A DNA stretch of 64,000 nt from Novosphingobium beihaiense (GCF_022832375.1 NZ_JALHLG010000005.1:62001-126000); one strand, 5' to 3'; positions 1 through 9,183 are shown, counted from the stretch's first letter. Notes: generated by a model not told the origin, from the letters alone. Numbers and translations: made by a program.

Positions 1-1216
1 AGCCATTGTATTCGTTGATGTACTGGCTGTTTTTCGAATGCAGGTACACGCCGCCCGCTACCCAGGAGAACGGTCCGTTGCCGTTGGAGGTCAGGTTGAT
101 TTCCTGGCTCCAGCTCTCCGTGCCGGACTGCCACAGCGGCACGTGGTCATAGCTGTATCCGGTGAAGGAAACCGGGCTGTAGGTCTGGGCGAAGAACGCC
201 GAGGTATCGAGGCCGTCGGCATCCCAGGCCTGTTCGGAATGCAGCTTCTGATAGCCGGTGATCGATTTGATGACGGCAAACGGCGTCTCGTAGCGCATCG
301 TGCCGGAGTAGAACTGCGTCTTGACCTTGGAGCGGCCCGGATAGTCCTGTGTCAGCACGCGCGGATCGGGCTCGGGATCGAGCAGGTTCTTCTGCGCCGG
401 GCCGTGGGTGTCGCTGTCGTACTGGATCGTGTTCAGCGTGATCGAGAAATTCGACGTGGGAGACCACTTCGCGCCCAGGCGCCAGCCGGTGTTGTCCTCG
501 TCGTCGAGGCCGTATTTGGCGACGCCGGGCACTTTGGTGGCATGGGCATAGCCATCGTGCTTGGTGAACTGGATCGCGCCGCGCACCGCCAGCGTGTCGC
601 TCAGCGGCACGTTGAGAGCGGCATTACCTTCCTTGTAGTTGTAATTGCCGATCCCGGCGCTGACATTGCCGCTCAGCGCATCGGCGGAGGGTTCGTTGGT
701 GACGACGTTGATCGTGCCGCCGGTCGATCCCTGGCCGAACAGCGTGCCCTGCGGCCCGCGCAGCACTTCCACCTGCTTCACATCGATGAAGGCGGCGCTC
801 GCGGCGATCGAGTTGAAGATATAGACGCCGTCGATGTGATAGGAGACGCCCGGCTGGGTATTGGTGTTTTCGGGCGTTTCCGAACCGATGCCGCGGATCG
901 AGATGATCCGCTCGCCGCCGCCGCTGCGCGCGACGACAAGGCCGGGGACCGAGCCGTTGAGGCCGGTAATGTCCGTGATATTGGCGGACTTCAGCAGTTC
1001 CGAAGTGACGGCGCTGACAGAGAGGGGGGCATCCTGCAGGCTCACGTCGCGGCGTTCGGCAGTGACGACGATATCGGTGATACCGGAGCCGCTGTCGCTG
1101 GCGGCAGCCGTAGCCGCGGTGGCGTCCGCATCGGCAGCGCGGGCGGTTCCCGCTGTGAAGGCGAGCAGCGAAGCGCTGCAGGCCAGGGCATGGACGAAAT
1201 GAGACTTGCTGATCAT
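1..1216 (-). CDS. TonB-dependent receptor, N-terminal part (runs off window)
   Basis: This is the first 405 codons of an outer-membrane TBDR; the 3' part lies beyond base 1. Translation from the ATG at 1214-1216 gives a signal peptide ending near TARAADA, then a TonB-box-like DIVVTAERR. A plug domain follows, with ISIRGIG, the typical VEVLRGPQGTLFGQGSTGG and GTINVVTN. The start is supported by a GGGGAGC ribosome-binding site just upstream. The receptor would import an unknown substrate across the outer membrane using TonB energy. The plug resembles the large sphingomonad receptor group often linked to plant or aromatic compounds, but the substrate cannot be told from this part. No partner gene is visible. 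Confidence 0.9.
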   Translation of the reverse strand, partial: MISKSHFVHALACSASLLAFTAGTARAADADATAATAAASDSGSGITDIVVTAERRDVSLQDAPLSVSAVTSELLKSANITDITGLNGSVPGLVVARSGGGERIISIRGIGSETPENTNTQPGVSYHIDGVYIFNSIAASAAFIDVKQVEVLRGPQGTLFGQGSTGGTINVVTNEPSADALSGNVSAGIGNYNYKEGNAALNVPLSDTLAVRGAIQFTKHDGYAHATKVPGVAKYGLDDEDNTGWRLGAKWSPTSNFSITLNTIQYDSDTHGPAQKNLLDPEPDPRVLTQDYPGRSKVKTQFYSGTMRYETPFAVIKSITGYQKLHSEQAWDADGLDTSAFFAQTYSPVSFTGYSYDHVPLWQSGTESWSQEINLTSNGNGPFSWVAGGVYLHSKNSQYINEYNG

Positions 1217-1561
1217 GAAAAGCTCCCCGAGTCTATGCGTCAGAACCATTCCCGGCACGCGGCTCATCGTTGTTGATTTTGACCGCTTGCCGGAAAATCT
1301 GGCGCCTGCGGGGCTCCCGGTCTTGTGCAACTGCGAATAAGTACTTGACTGGAGTCCCCTGCGGCAGGGGCGGAAGGGAAGCGAAAAGCCTCCCGTTTCC
1401 GGGCATTTTCCGGCGATTCGCGGCCGGTGGGGAGTTTCGGGCGGTGTTGCACTGCCGCAGATTTGCGCAATGGCGCCTCGTATCAAGGAAATGCAACACG
1501 CATGAACAAGAACCGGGCGTGCCGTTGTGCGGCACGCTTGCATGCGCCGCCGCCGGGATCG
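1217..1561. other. Intergenic region without a convincing gene
   Basis: This 345-base gap lies between the start of the leftward TBDR and the stop of the leftward response regulator. Open frames exist on both strands, but they overlap each other and carry no recognisable domain or good ribosome-binding site. It should contain the TBDR promoter. The only clear structure is the stem-loop at 1517-1537. Confidence 0.6.
1517..1537 (-). terminator. Stem-loop downstream of response regulator (possible terminator)
   Basis: GCGTGCCG and CGGCACGC form a perfect 8-bp stem with a 5-base loop (TTGTG), 25 bases past the regulator stop. The minus-strand tail is only moderately T-rich (CCCGGTTCTTGTT), so intrinsic termination is plausible but not proven. 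Confidence 0.4.
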
Positions 1562-2269
1562 CTACGGCTTGACGGCCACGTCGCTGCAGAGCCGGTAGCC
1601 GATGCCTCTGACGGCCTCGATCAGGTCTGTGCACCCGGCAGCGGCCAGCTTGTGCCGCAGTTTGGACAAGTGGCTGTCAATCACGCGGTCGTAGGCGTCA
1701 CTGTCGGGCAGGGCGGCTTCCAGCAGTTCCGCACGGGAAAAGGCGCGGCGGGGCTGGCGGGCCATATGCGCGAGGATCGCGAATTCGGCCGGGGTCAGCG
1801 GCAGGTGCACGTCCCGGTCCATCTCCGCGTCGCGATATGTGGCCAGGCGCTCGTCGAGTTCGACCAGCAGCTTGCCCACGGCCAGCGTGCGCTGCCCGGT
1901 CATGCGGCTGGTACGGCGCAGGACGACGCGGATGCGTTCCACCACTTCGGCGGGATTGAAGGGCTTGAGCACATAGTCGTCCGCACCGATCCGCAGCGAG
2001 GAGAGCTTGGTGATATCGTCCTGCACGGCGGAAACCATGATCACCGGGGTTTCGAACCGGCGGCGGATCGCGGTCAGGACTTCGATGCCGTCTCCTCCCG
2101 GCAGGCCGATATCGAGCAGGACGAGCTGCGGACGCAATTGCGCGTGCATGCGGATCGCCTCGTCCACACTGGCCGCCCGCGCCACTTCGAAACCGGCGCG
2201 GGTGACATAGGCGATCAACACTTCGGCGATCTCCTGTTCGTCTTCGACTATCAGAATGGGCTGTTTCAT
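1562..2269 (-). CDS. OmpR/PhoB-family response regulator
   Basis: A 235-aa two-component regulator. The receiver domain (about residues 1-120) has the acidic pocket VEDE, phospho-acceptor Asp53 in LLDIGLPGGDG, and Lys102 in VLKPF. A C-terminal winged helix (about 135-232) ends with the usual AVRGIGYRL. A much longer upstream open frame exists, but the receiver domain begins exactly at this ATG. It is transcribed away from a barrel protein, a lipoprotein and a histidine kinase at 4027, which is the likely partner. The sequence resembles BaeR-type regulators. The intergenic inverted repeat at 2312-2346 may be its own operator. Confidence 0.93.
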   Translation of the reverse strand: MKQPILIVEDEQEIAEVLIAYVTRAGFEVARAASVDEAIRMHAQLRPQLVLLDIGLPGGDGIEVLTAIRRRFETPVIMVSAVQDDITKLSSLRIGADDYVLKPFNPAEVVERIRVVLRRTSRMTGQRTLAVGKLLVELDERLATYRDAEMDRDVHLPLTPAEFAILAHMARQPRRAFSRAELLEAALPDSDAYDRVIDSHLSKLRHKLAAAGCTDLIEAVRGIGYRLCSDVAVKP

Positions 2270-2311
2270 ACGGGTCTCTTGGTAGGGCAGATGGCGCAGA
2301 AGTGTTGAGCA

Positions 2312-2346
2312 TTTGTGGAGATGGGGATTCACGGTTCCTCCACAAA
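2312..2346. promoter_or_regulatory. 9-bp inverted repeat in the divergent regulator/barrel promoter
   Basis: TTTGTGGAG (2312-2320) is repeated perfectly as CTCCACAAA (2338-2346) with 17 bases between. It sits 43 bases before the regulator start and 89 bases before the barrel-protein start. The position and symmetry fit an operator for the adjacent OmpR-type regulator or another dimeric factor. A transcript hairpin is also possible. Confidence 0.45.
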
Positions 2347-2434
2347 CCCTCCAACGCGCATTGACTGGCCGGGGCCAGAGAGGGGTTCGACGCCAGCCAT
2401 GGGGGCTGGTGACGATCCTCAAGGTTCCTACGAT

Positions 2435-3118
2435 ATGCAGCTCAACACCTTTCATGCCTCGCTGCTCGGTTTCGCGGCACTGGCCGCCACAGCCGCGGCA
2501 CCGGTTCAGGCGCAGGACGATGACGGCCACGGCATTTACGGCGTCGCCCGCGCCGGTGCCTCGTTCCAGCCCAAGCAGACGCTCGACGGTTCGGACTTCG
2601 ATGTGTCCGACACTTTCGAGAAGGATACCAAGTACAAGAGCGGCCTCACTGGCGAGATTGGCGCGGGTTACGATTTCGGTATCGTCCGCGTCGAGCAGAC
2701 CATCGGTTACACCCGGCACAATCCCAAGAACCTCGATCTGGGTGATCTGGTGGGCGATGGCAGCTTCAATGCCTACAATCTCAGCCTGAATGCCTTTGTC
2801 GATCTGCCGGTCAGCAAAGTCTTCGTGCCGTTCGTCGGCGGCGGTGCGGGCGTGGCCCGGGTCGATGCCGACCTGGCCCGCGCCGATACCGTAGCGAACC
2901 TTTCGAGCAGCTATTCGGGCAAGGACTGGGGCTTCATGTGGCATGCCGATGCCGGCATCGGGGTGCGTCTTTCGTCCAAGGCCACGGTGGAACTGGGCGC
3001 CCGCTACACGCGGATCAGCAGCCTGAAGTTCGATGGCCAGAACAACGGTGAAGCGGCCGTCTTCGATCCGAAGATGAGCACGCTCTCGGGCACGCTGGGG
3101 CTGCGCTACAGCTTCTGA
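2435..3118 (+). CDS. OmpA/OmpW-like outer-membrane beta-barrel protein
   Basis: A 227-aa protein with a Sec signal peptide cleaved near PVQAQDDD. It then has alternating beta strands rich in Gly and aromatic residues, typical of an eight-stranded small barrel, ending in the C-terminal signature GLRYSF (terminal Phe used by the BAM machinery). The ATG at 2435 was chosen because the signal peptide begins there; the frame is open further upstream without a reason to use it. It is the first gene of a run leading to a DUF3313 lipoprotein and a histidine kinase. The role is likely structural or envelope sensing; no substrate can be assigned. Confidence 0.85.
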   Translation: MQLNTFHASLLGFAALAATAAAPVQAQDDDGHGIYGVARAGASFQPKQTLDGSDFDVSDTFEKDTKYKSGLTGEIGAGYDFGIVRVEQTIGYTRHNPKNLDLGDLVGDGSFNAYNLSLNAFVDLPVSKVFVPFVGGGAGVARVDADLARADTVANLSSSYSGKDWGFMWHADAGIGVRLSSKATVELGARYTRISSLKFDGQNNGEAAVFDPKMSTLSGTLGLRYSF

Positions 3119-3211
3119 GCGCCCGAGGGGCAGCCGCGCGGGCATGCGCCCCCGCTCCCTCTCGCGCGGCTGCCCGAACGCGGCTTTCCACGAAACCAAG
3201 GAACCCTATCC

Positions 3212-3898
3212 ATGCGCAGACTTCCCATCGCGGCAGCCGCAGCCCTGGGGCTGGCCGGGTGCGCAGGACCGCAGCCCGTCGTGTACTCGGACCTCGAATC
3301 CGCCTCCCATCTGCGGCCCAGCGCGGATGATGATAACGGGCGCATCCCTTATGCCTATTCGGTGCCGGTCAACTGGCGGCGCTACTACCGGATCATCATC
3401 GATCCGGTGCAGGTCTACAAAGGGCCGGACGCCCAGTTCGGCAAGATCCCGCCGCGCGGGCAGGACTATCTGGCGCATTACATGCAGGAGCGCTTCACCA
3501 AGCGGTTGTCCCGGGATTTCGAGATTGTCCGCAAGCCCAGGCCGTCCACCTTGCGGCTGAAGCTGACGCTGACCGGCGCGCATCCGACCCCGCCGGTGAT
3601 CGGCACGTTCTCTCACTTCGATCTGGCGGGCGGCCCGTACAATGCCGTGCAGGGCCTGCGCGGCAAGCCGGGCATGGTTTCGGGCGCTGTGATGTATGCC
3701 GTCGAGATCCACGACGCGCGCAGCGGCCGTCTGCTCTATGCCCAGGTCACCAAGCAATATCCCGGTGCCCTGAACATCGGCGCCAGTTTTGGCGCGATGA
3801 AGGCCGCGAAGAAGGGGATCGACAAGGGCGCGGACGAACTGGCCGAGCAGATCACCCGCAACGAACCGGGGCTCGCGCAGGATGACCGGCAGCGCTGA
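3212..3898 (+). CDS. DUF3313-family lipoprotein
   Basis: A 228-aa secreted lipoprotein with lipobox LAGC at residues 14-17 after a short signal peptide. The body matches the DUF3313 pattern: an early VDPV-like segment (IIIDPVQVYKGPDAQF), a YMQERF helix, and the late VEIHDARSGRLLYAQV strand. Its molecular function is unknown in the family. An AAGGA ribosome-binding site precedes the ATG. It lies between the barrel protein and the histidine kinase on the same strand, suggesting an envelope module co-regulated with the two-component system. Confidence 0.8.
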   Translation: MRRLPIAAAAALGLAGCAGPQPVVYSDLESASHLRPSADDDNGRIPYAYSVPVNWRRYYRIIIDPVQVYKGPDAQFGKIPPRGQDYLAHYMQERFTKRLSRDFEIVRKPRPSTLRLKLTLTGAHPTPPVIGTFSHFDLAGGPYNAVQGLRGKPGMVSGAVMYAVEIHDARSGRLLYAQVTKQYPGALNIGASFGAMKAAKKGIDKGADELAEQITRNEPGLAQDDRQR

Positions 3899-4026
3899 GC
3901 CGTTCTGCCTGGGGCAGGCGGCAGGCTGCCCGCCACGTGCGGCGGATGGCGGTTTTTAGGTGGTAGGGCGGCGGCGAGGGCGCGCCGTCTCTTCCCGGCA
4001 AGCGATAGAGACTTGTCGGGAACGCC

Positions 4027-5139
4027 ATGAAACACACTGTTCTGCTGCCGCAATCCAATCACGCCCTCGCTACGCCGCAGGGCTGGCCTCTCGCGGCGGG
4101 CCGCCACCGCCGCCGCCTGTACCGCCCCTCGTACCGCCACAAGACACGGGCCGCCGCCGATCGGGCGGGCATGCGCGCCGTGGCCGTGCTGGGCGGCGTC
4201 TCGGCGGCGTTCGGCATGGCTGTCTATTGGAGCGGACCGTTCGTGCTGGTGCAGGCGGGGCTGCTGGCGCTTGTGCTGGCGGCTGGGCTGGTATTGCTCC
4301 GGCTGCGTTCCTGCGTGAACGCGGTTACGGCAGCGGCGGCCCGGATATCGGATGGGGATCGCAGCGTGCGGGTTCCCGGGTCGGGGCTTGGCCGGGGCCT
4401 GGCCCGCGAAGTGGATGGCCTCATCCGCAGTTTCAACGGCATGGCTGCCGCGCTCGACGCCAGCGAGCGGGAACGCGCGCAAGTGGCGGCGGGCGTCAGC
4501 CATGAACTGCGCACACCGCTGACGATCCTGATGGGCCGCCTTCATGCCATCCGGGATGGCGTGATCCCCGGTCAACCAGCCGAAACCGAGCGCCTGCTGC
4601 ACCAGGTCCAGCACATCCTGCATATCGTCGATGATCTGGACGCCATGGCCCATGCCGATAGCGGGCGCATGGCTTTCGAATGGGAGTACGTCGATCTGGC
4701 GGAAGTGATCCGCCCGGTGATCGCAGACCTGCAGCCGCTGCTGGCGCGGCACGGCCTGACGATCCGGGCAGGCTATTGCGGTGCGCGGGTCTTGGGTGAC
4801 CGGCACCGGCTGCGGCAGGTCTTCACCAATATCCTGACGAACGCGGCCAAGCACTCGCCCGAAGGCGGCCGCATTACCGTCGCGCTCGATGTGCGGGACG
4901 GCAATGCGGAAATCAGCGTGACGGACGAGGGGCCCGGCATCGCGCCCGCCGATCTGGAAAACGTGTTCAAGCCCTTCTGGCGCTCGGCGGCCTCGCGCCG
5001 CAGGCCGGGATGCACGGGGTCCGGCATTGGCCTCGCGCTGACCGGCAAGCTGATGCGGGCCCATGGCGGCCATGTCGAGGCGGCGAACCGTCCGGACCGC
5101 TCCGGCGCCTGTTTTCGCGTGGTGCTGCCGCTGGCGTGA
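4027..5139 (+). CDS. Sensor histidine kinase, short HAMP type
   Basis: A 370-aa membrane kinase. An Arg-rich N-terminus is followed by two close transmembrane segments (about 50-68 and 75-92), so almost no periplasmic sensor loop remains. A HAMP-like linker, a dimerisation domain with His159 in VSHELRTPL, an N box (NILTNAAKHSPEGG) and G boxes (DEGPGIAP, GSGIGLAL) follow. It is the likely partner of the regulator at 1562-2269, though the pair is split by two envelope genes and divergent transcription. With no obvious input domain it may sense membrane state or an interacting protein, possibly one of its neighbours. Confidence 0.9.
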   Translation: MKHTVLLPQSNHALATPQGWPLAAGRHRRRLYRPSYRHKTRAAADRAGMRAVAVLGGVSAAFGMAVYWSGPFVLVQAGLLALVLAAGLVLLRLRSCVNAVTAAAARISDGDRSVRVPGSGLGRGLAREVDGLIRSFNGMAAALDASERERAQVAAGVSHELRTPLTILMGRLHAIRDGVIPGQPAETERLLHQVQHILHIVDDLDAMAHADSGRMAFEWEYVDLAEVIRPVIADLQPLLARHGLTIRAGYCGARVLGDRHRLRQVFTNILTNAAKHSPEGGRITVALDVRDGNAEISVTDEGPGIAPADLENVFKPFWRSAASRRRPGCTGSGIGLALTGKLMRAHGGHVEAANRPDRSGACFRVVLPLA

Positions 5140-5145
5140 GGGCGG

Positions 5146-7425
5146 TCAGAACCGCCGGTCGATGCGCAGGATTGCCGTGCGCGGACGGATCGGCGTGTGC
5201 TGGGTGGTTTGCCGGTAGGTGAAGGGATTGCCGAAAGCGAAACTGTCGGCTTTGCTGTTCAGCAGGTTGGACAGGCTCAGCACCACGCGCCAGCCGCCCG
5301 TTTCCGCCGAAACACCGGCGTTCATGATATAGCGCGAAGGGATCGTGAGCGGCCGCTGGGGATCGAAACCCAGCCGGGTTGAAGACCAGTAGTTGCCCGA
5401 AAGGTATGCCCCCAGCTGCCAGTCGCCGAAGGTTCCGTTCCAGCCGGTTTGTACCCTGCCGGACATGTCGGGAAGCACGGGAAGCCGGGGATCGGAAATG
5501 CCCGCAACAGTTGAGATCAGACGCCCGTGTTGCGCCGTCATGGCCGCTTCGAGCGTGAATCCGCGCCATTTCGCCCTGGCATCGAGCTCGATGCCGTAAT
5601 TCGTGGCCGTGCCGACATTGGTGGTGATGACAAGGCCGTCCGTGCTCACCCGGTCGCTCTGCACACGGTTCCAGCGCAAGGTGAAAGCTGTGGCGTTCAG
5701 GGTCAGCGCGTCGCCGGGCAGCGTCAGGCGGCTGCCCAGTTCCAGGCTCTGGAGATGGTCGGCCTTGAATGTCGTCAGCGTGCCGGAACTGTCGATGCTG
5801 CGCCCTCCCGGCCGGATGGCGCTGGAATAGCGCAGCCAGGCCAGCGCGCCCGGCCCGGCATGCCAGGCCAGTGTGGCGCTGGGCGTTACGCCGAAAGTCT
5901 TGATGCCAGGGCCCGACGTGTCGAGCGGATTGTCGTAGATCTGGGAAATGAAGGCGCGACCGCCGAACGTCAGGTCAAAGCTATCGATCAAAGGCTGCCG
6001 GTATTCGCCGAAAGCCGCCGCTTCCAGATTGAGACCGGCAAGCTGCCGGGCCAGCGTCTCCTGCGCTTCCGTGGCGGCGAAAACGCCCTTGGTCACGCTG
6101 ATCGTGTCTGTCACGGAAACACCCGCGATCCATTTGTCCGGGCGGCTGAGACGGAATTCCTGGTTGATGAGGTAGATGTCGCGCTGTTCGCGGTAGGCGA
6201 GCGGCGTATCGAGACCGCGCGATGCGGCCACGCTGCTGGCATCGTAGGCAAGATTCAGGTGGTTTGATTCAATCGCCGTCGTCGATAGGAAATCCAGCCC
6301 GCCGATAGGGCCGTTGGCCTCCAGCCGGACAAGGAAGAAGCGATTGTGCGCAGGCTCCGCGATGGCCGCCGTGTGCGTATAGCCTTGCGTGGCATATTGG
6401 CTGTCGCGGCTGCGCAGCCCTTGCGCGGCCACGGACAGGTCAACGGTCCAGCCTTCGCCGGGGACCCAGCGCAGGTCGGCCCGCCCGCCGGTCCGGCGCG
6501 ACCGGTTGATGTTCCTGCGGCCGCGCGCGGTGTCGGTAATCCACCCGCCGGTGGTGTCGGTATAGGCGGCCGCGCGCAGAGCCAGCTGTCCTTCGGCCAG
6601 CGGCACGTTCGCATAGCCTTCCAGCGCGCCTCCGGCCGCGCCGCCCTGAGTTGTGGTTCCTTCCACGGCGATGTCCCCGCCGAAGCTGTAAAGGTCCGGC
6701 CGGTTGGTGACGATGCGGATGATCCCGCCCAGCGCACCGCTGCCGTAAAGCGTACCCTGCGGGCCGCGCAGGATTTCCATCCGGTCTATGTCCACCAGCC
6801 GCAGGTCGGGATCGGGCAGGGCGAAATTGATCCGCGAATCGTCGAGAAACAGGCCGACGGTGGACTGGGTCGGTCCATTGAACGGGCTGTCCGCCACACC
6901 GCGCAGGAACAGCCTTTCGCGTCCGGGGCCGAGATTGGTGGAAAAGACGCCGCCGGTTTCCGCCGCGATGTCGCTGGAACTGCGCGCGGGCGAAGAGAGG
7001 CTGAAATGATCGCCGGGAATGACGGATATCGAGGCCGGAACATTCGCCGGATTCTCTTTGACCTTGCGCGCTGTGACGACGATTTCGACGGGAGGCGCCG
7101 GTTTCGGAGGCGGCCCTGCGGCCGCTGGGCGAGGGGTGGGGCGCGGTTTCGGCTCTAGCCGCCAGATGCCGGGCGCGGCCTGCCGGGCCTGCCAGCCGCT
7201 GCCCGTCAGCAGCCGCCGCAGCGCCTCGCCGGGGGGCATCCGGCCCTTTACCGCGGGCGTCCGCAGCGCGGGCAGGGGCCCTTGGGTTGCGATCGAGATC
7301 CGGGCCTGCCGCGAAAGGGCGTCCAGCGCATCGCTCAGGCGACCGGCGGGCAGGTCTATGGCAACGGCTGGCTGGGCCTGTGCGGTTTCAACGCCCAGGC
7401 TTGCCGGCAATATGCACAGCGTCAC
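5146..7425 (-). CDS. FecA-like TonB-dependent receptor with STN signalling domain
   Basis: A receptor of about 759 aa for iron-chelate-type ligands that also signals to FecR. After a short signal peptide ending ETAQA comes an STN domain (roughly residues 20-70, with LSDALDALSRQA and the LLTGSGW turn). A Pro-rich linker, a TonB box (EIVVTARK), a plug with MEILRGPQGTLYGSGALGG, and a 22-strand barrel ending LRIDRRF follow. The frame is open to 7596, but that region is fecR coding sequence. The GTG at 7423-7425 gives a sensible signal peptide and overlaps the end of fecR by 38 bases, implying translational coupling. The exact start is uncertain. It is the last gene of fecI-fecR-fecA. Confidence 0.88.
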   Translation of the reverse strand: MTLCILPASLGVETAQAQPAVAIDLPAGRLSDALDALSRQARISIATQGPLPALRTPAVKGRMPPGEALRRLLTGSGWQARQAAPGIWRLEPKPRPTPRPAAAGPPPKPAPPVEIVVTARKVKENPANVPASISVIPGDHFSLSSPARSSSDIAAETGGVFSTNLGPGRERLFLRGVADSPFNGPTQSTVGLFLDDSRINFALPDPDLRLVDIDRMEILRGPQGTLYGSGALGGIIRIVTNRPDLYSFGGDIAVEGTTTQGGAAGGALEGYANVPLAEGQLALRAAAYTDTTGGWITDTARGRRNINRSRRTGGRADLRWVPGEGWTVDLSVAAQGLRSRDSQYATQGYTHTAAIAEPAHNRFFLVRLEANGPIGGLDFLSTTAIESNHLNLAYDASSVAASRGLDTPLAYREQRDIYLINQEFRLSRPDKWIAGVSVTDTISVTKGVFAATEAQETLARQLAGLNLEAAAFGEYRQPLIDSFDLTFGGRAFISQIYDNPLDTSGPGIKTFGVTPSATLAWHAGPGALAWLRYSSAIRPGGRSIDSSGTLTTFKADHLQSLELGSRLTLPGDALTLNATAFTLRWNRVQSDRVSTDGLVITTNVGTATNYGIELDARAKWRGFTLEAAMTAQHGRLISTVAGISDPRLPVLPDMSGRVQTGWNGTFGDWQLGAYLSGNYWSSTRLGFDPQRPLTIPSRYIMNAGVSAETGGWRVVLSLSNLLNSKADSFAFGNPFTYRQTTQHTPIRPRTAILRIDRRF

Positions 7426-8356
7426 CTTCGCCGCGCACTTCCACCGGAAGATAGGCTTCGATCTGCTGGAGGAGGTCCGCGCGGCCGCGGATGAACAGGA
7501 CGCCGGAGAGCTTGAGGCCGGCAACCGAAGGATCGACATAGATGGGATCGGCCGTATAGCGGGACAGGTCCGAAGCGACCAGGGAAAGCGGGGCATTGTC
7601 GTAGATCAGGCGGCCTTCCCGCCAGGATGCCACGGACGTGGCGGCAATATTGCGGACCGTCACCTGGGCGCCTGCGGCATCGAGTCTGCGCCCGGCCGCC
7701 AGCCGCACCGGATCGTGCCCGGGCCACGAGACATCGACCAGCCCTTGCGCAACAGCCACGGAAACGCCGGTTTCGCGCCGGGTAACGGCAAAGCGTGTGC
7801 CGATGTCGCGGATGCGGTAGTCTCCGGCGCCGATTTCCAGCGGCTGGCCGCCCGCATGGCGCACATCCACGTAGATCGCGCCGCGGATCACATCGACATG
7901 TTCGCCGCGCCCGGTCTCCACCGCGATCCGGGTGCCCCGGTCCAGCTGGACTTGCGTGCCGCTGGCCAGCGCGATCCGCCGGGGGGCGTCCTGCGCGGTG
8001 TAGTAGACCGGATCTTCAGGCCACAACTGGCGGACGGCCGGAAAACTCACCAGCGCGGTCAGGACCGCCGCGATCGCGCCGCCCGCAATCCACCGGCGGC
8101 GCGTGCTGGCCGGGCGTCCGGCGGCGTCCGGGCTGCTGTCGTCGTTGGCGGGGGACAGGGGCGCTGCAGGGGCGTTGTCCCGGCCCCAGCGGGTGAAATC
8201 GTCTTCCAGCAGGGCGATCTTTTCGTAAGCCGTATGATGTTCGGGGGCGGCGTCCAGCCATTGCGCGAAAGCGTCCCAGTCGGCATCGCCGCCAAGGACG
8301 CGCGCGTGCCATTGCGCTGCCTGCGCCAGCACTTCTGCGTGATCCTCGTCGTTCAC
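7388..8356 (-). CDS. FecR-family anti-sigma regulator
   Basis: A 322-aa inner-membrane regulator linking the receptor to the ECF sigma factor. Visible parts are an N-terminal cytoplasmic DUF4880-like domain (WHARVLGGDADWDAFAQWL), one transmembrane segment (AGGAIAAVLTALVSF), and a periplasmic FecR domain with DVRHAGGQPLEI and the IGTRFAVT motif. The C-terminal part (DNAPLSLVASDLSRYT) would contact the receptor STN domain. The GTG start at 8354-8356 follows GAGAGGG at good distance; the frame also opens at a TTG further up, which lacks such a site. It overlaps the receptor gene downstream. Confidence 0.9.
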   Translation of the reverse strand: MNDEDHAEVLAQAAQWHARVLGGDADWDAFAQWLDAAPEHHTAYEKIALLEDDFTRWGRDNAPAAPLSPANDDSSPDAAGRPASTRRRWIAGGAIAAVLTALVSFPAVRQLWPEDPVYYTAQDAPRRIALASGTQVQLDRGTRIAVETGRGEHVDVIRGAIYVDVRHAGGQPLEIGAGDYRIRDIGTRFAVTRRETGVSVAVAQGLVDVSWPGHDPVRLAAGRRLDAAGAQVTVRNIAATSVASWREGRLIYDNAPLSLVASDLSRYTADPIYVDPSVAGLKLSGVLFIRGRADLLQQIEAYLPVEVRGEGDAVHIAGKPGR

Positions 8357-8429
8357 CGTACAGCCCTCTCTCGCGCAAGCGGCGCAGCCCTTGGAGGGGA
8401 GACGGCAAGCCTCGCCCGTTTCCCTACCT

Positions 8430-8960
8430 TCATTCCGCAAATTCCTTGGCCAGATGGCGCAGGGCGGTGCTCATGTTCTTTTCCACGCCCTTGCGCGATA
8501 TGCCCAGACGCTCCGCCACGTCCTTGTGGCTCAGCCCTTCGATCCTGTGCATGCGAAAGACCCGCGCTGCGGCGGGCGGCATCGATTCCAGCGCGCTGGC
8601 GAAGCGCTGGTGCTGCTCGCGCGCCAGCAATTGCGCGATCTGAGAGGGGCTTTCGTCCACCAGATCCTCTCCCAGCCGCGTCGTGGCGGCTTCGCTCCAG
8701 TCCTGTTCGCGCCGGGCCCGCCGCTGGCGCTCGCGCATGCGGTCGATCACGATGTTGAGGCCGATGCGGTGCATGTAGCCCAGCGGATCCGCGATGGGGC
8801 CGGTCCCGGCACTGTCCAGCCTGAGGTAGATTTCCTGCACGATGTCTTCCGCCTCATGCGGGTCGCGCGTGCGGCTGGTGAAGAAGCGCACCAGCCGTTC
8901 CCGGTTTGCAAGGAATGCGGCAGCAAGGCCGGACGCGGGCCTTGGAGTGTTTCCGCTCAC
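8430..8960 (-). CDS. ECF sigma factor, FecI-like
   Basis: A 176-aa extracytoplasmic-function sigma factor. Region 2 (residues about 15-85) includes DPHEAEDIVQEIYLRL and the DPLGYMHRIGLNIVIDRMR helix. Region 4 (about 115-170) includes the helix-turn-helix GLSHKDVAERLGISRKGVEKN. Both match the FecI subgroup. The start is a GTG with only a weak ribosome-binding site. As first gene of the set it should direct transcription of the downstream receptor when FecR is activated by ligand-bound receptor; in this class the sigma gene itself is often iron-controlled through Fur. No Fur box was identified with certainty upstream. Confidence 0.92.
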   Translation of the reverse strand: MSGNTPRPASGLAAAFLANRERLVRFFTSRTRDPHEAEDIVQEIYLRLDSAGTGPIADPLGYMHRIGLNIVIDRMRERQRRARREQDWSEAATTRLGEDLVDESPSQIAQLLAREQHQRFASALESMPPAAARVFRMHRIEGLSHKDVAERLGISRKGVEKNMSTALRHLAKEFAE

Positions 8961-9103
8961 GCTATGCGGGCCCTGTCAATTGCACCGGGGAATTGCGTTC
9001 TCATCCGACTGTCAGGAAAGTTCGTACCCGCAATGGGCTAGCGGCCGCAGATCAAAACCGCAAGCCGAAGCGGGACCGGTGGAAGGCAGGGCGTGGGAAA
9101 TCG

Positions 9104-9183
<80 letters not shown>

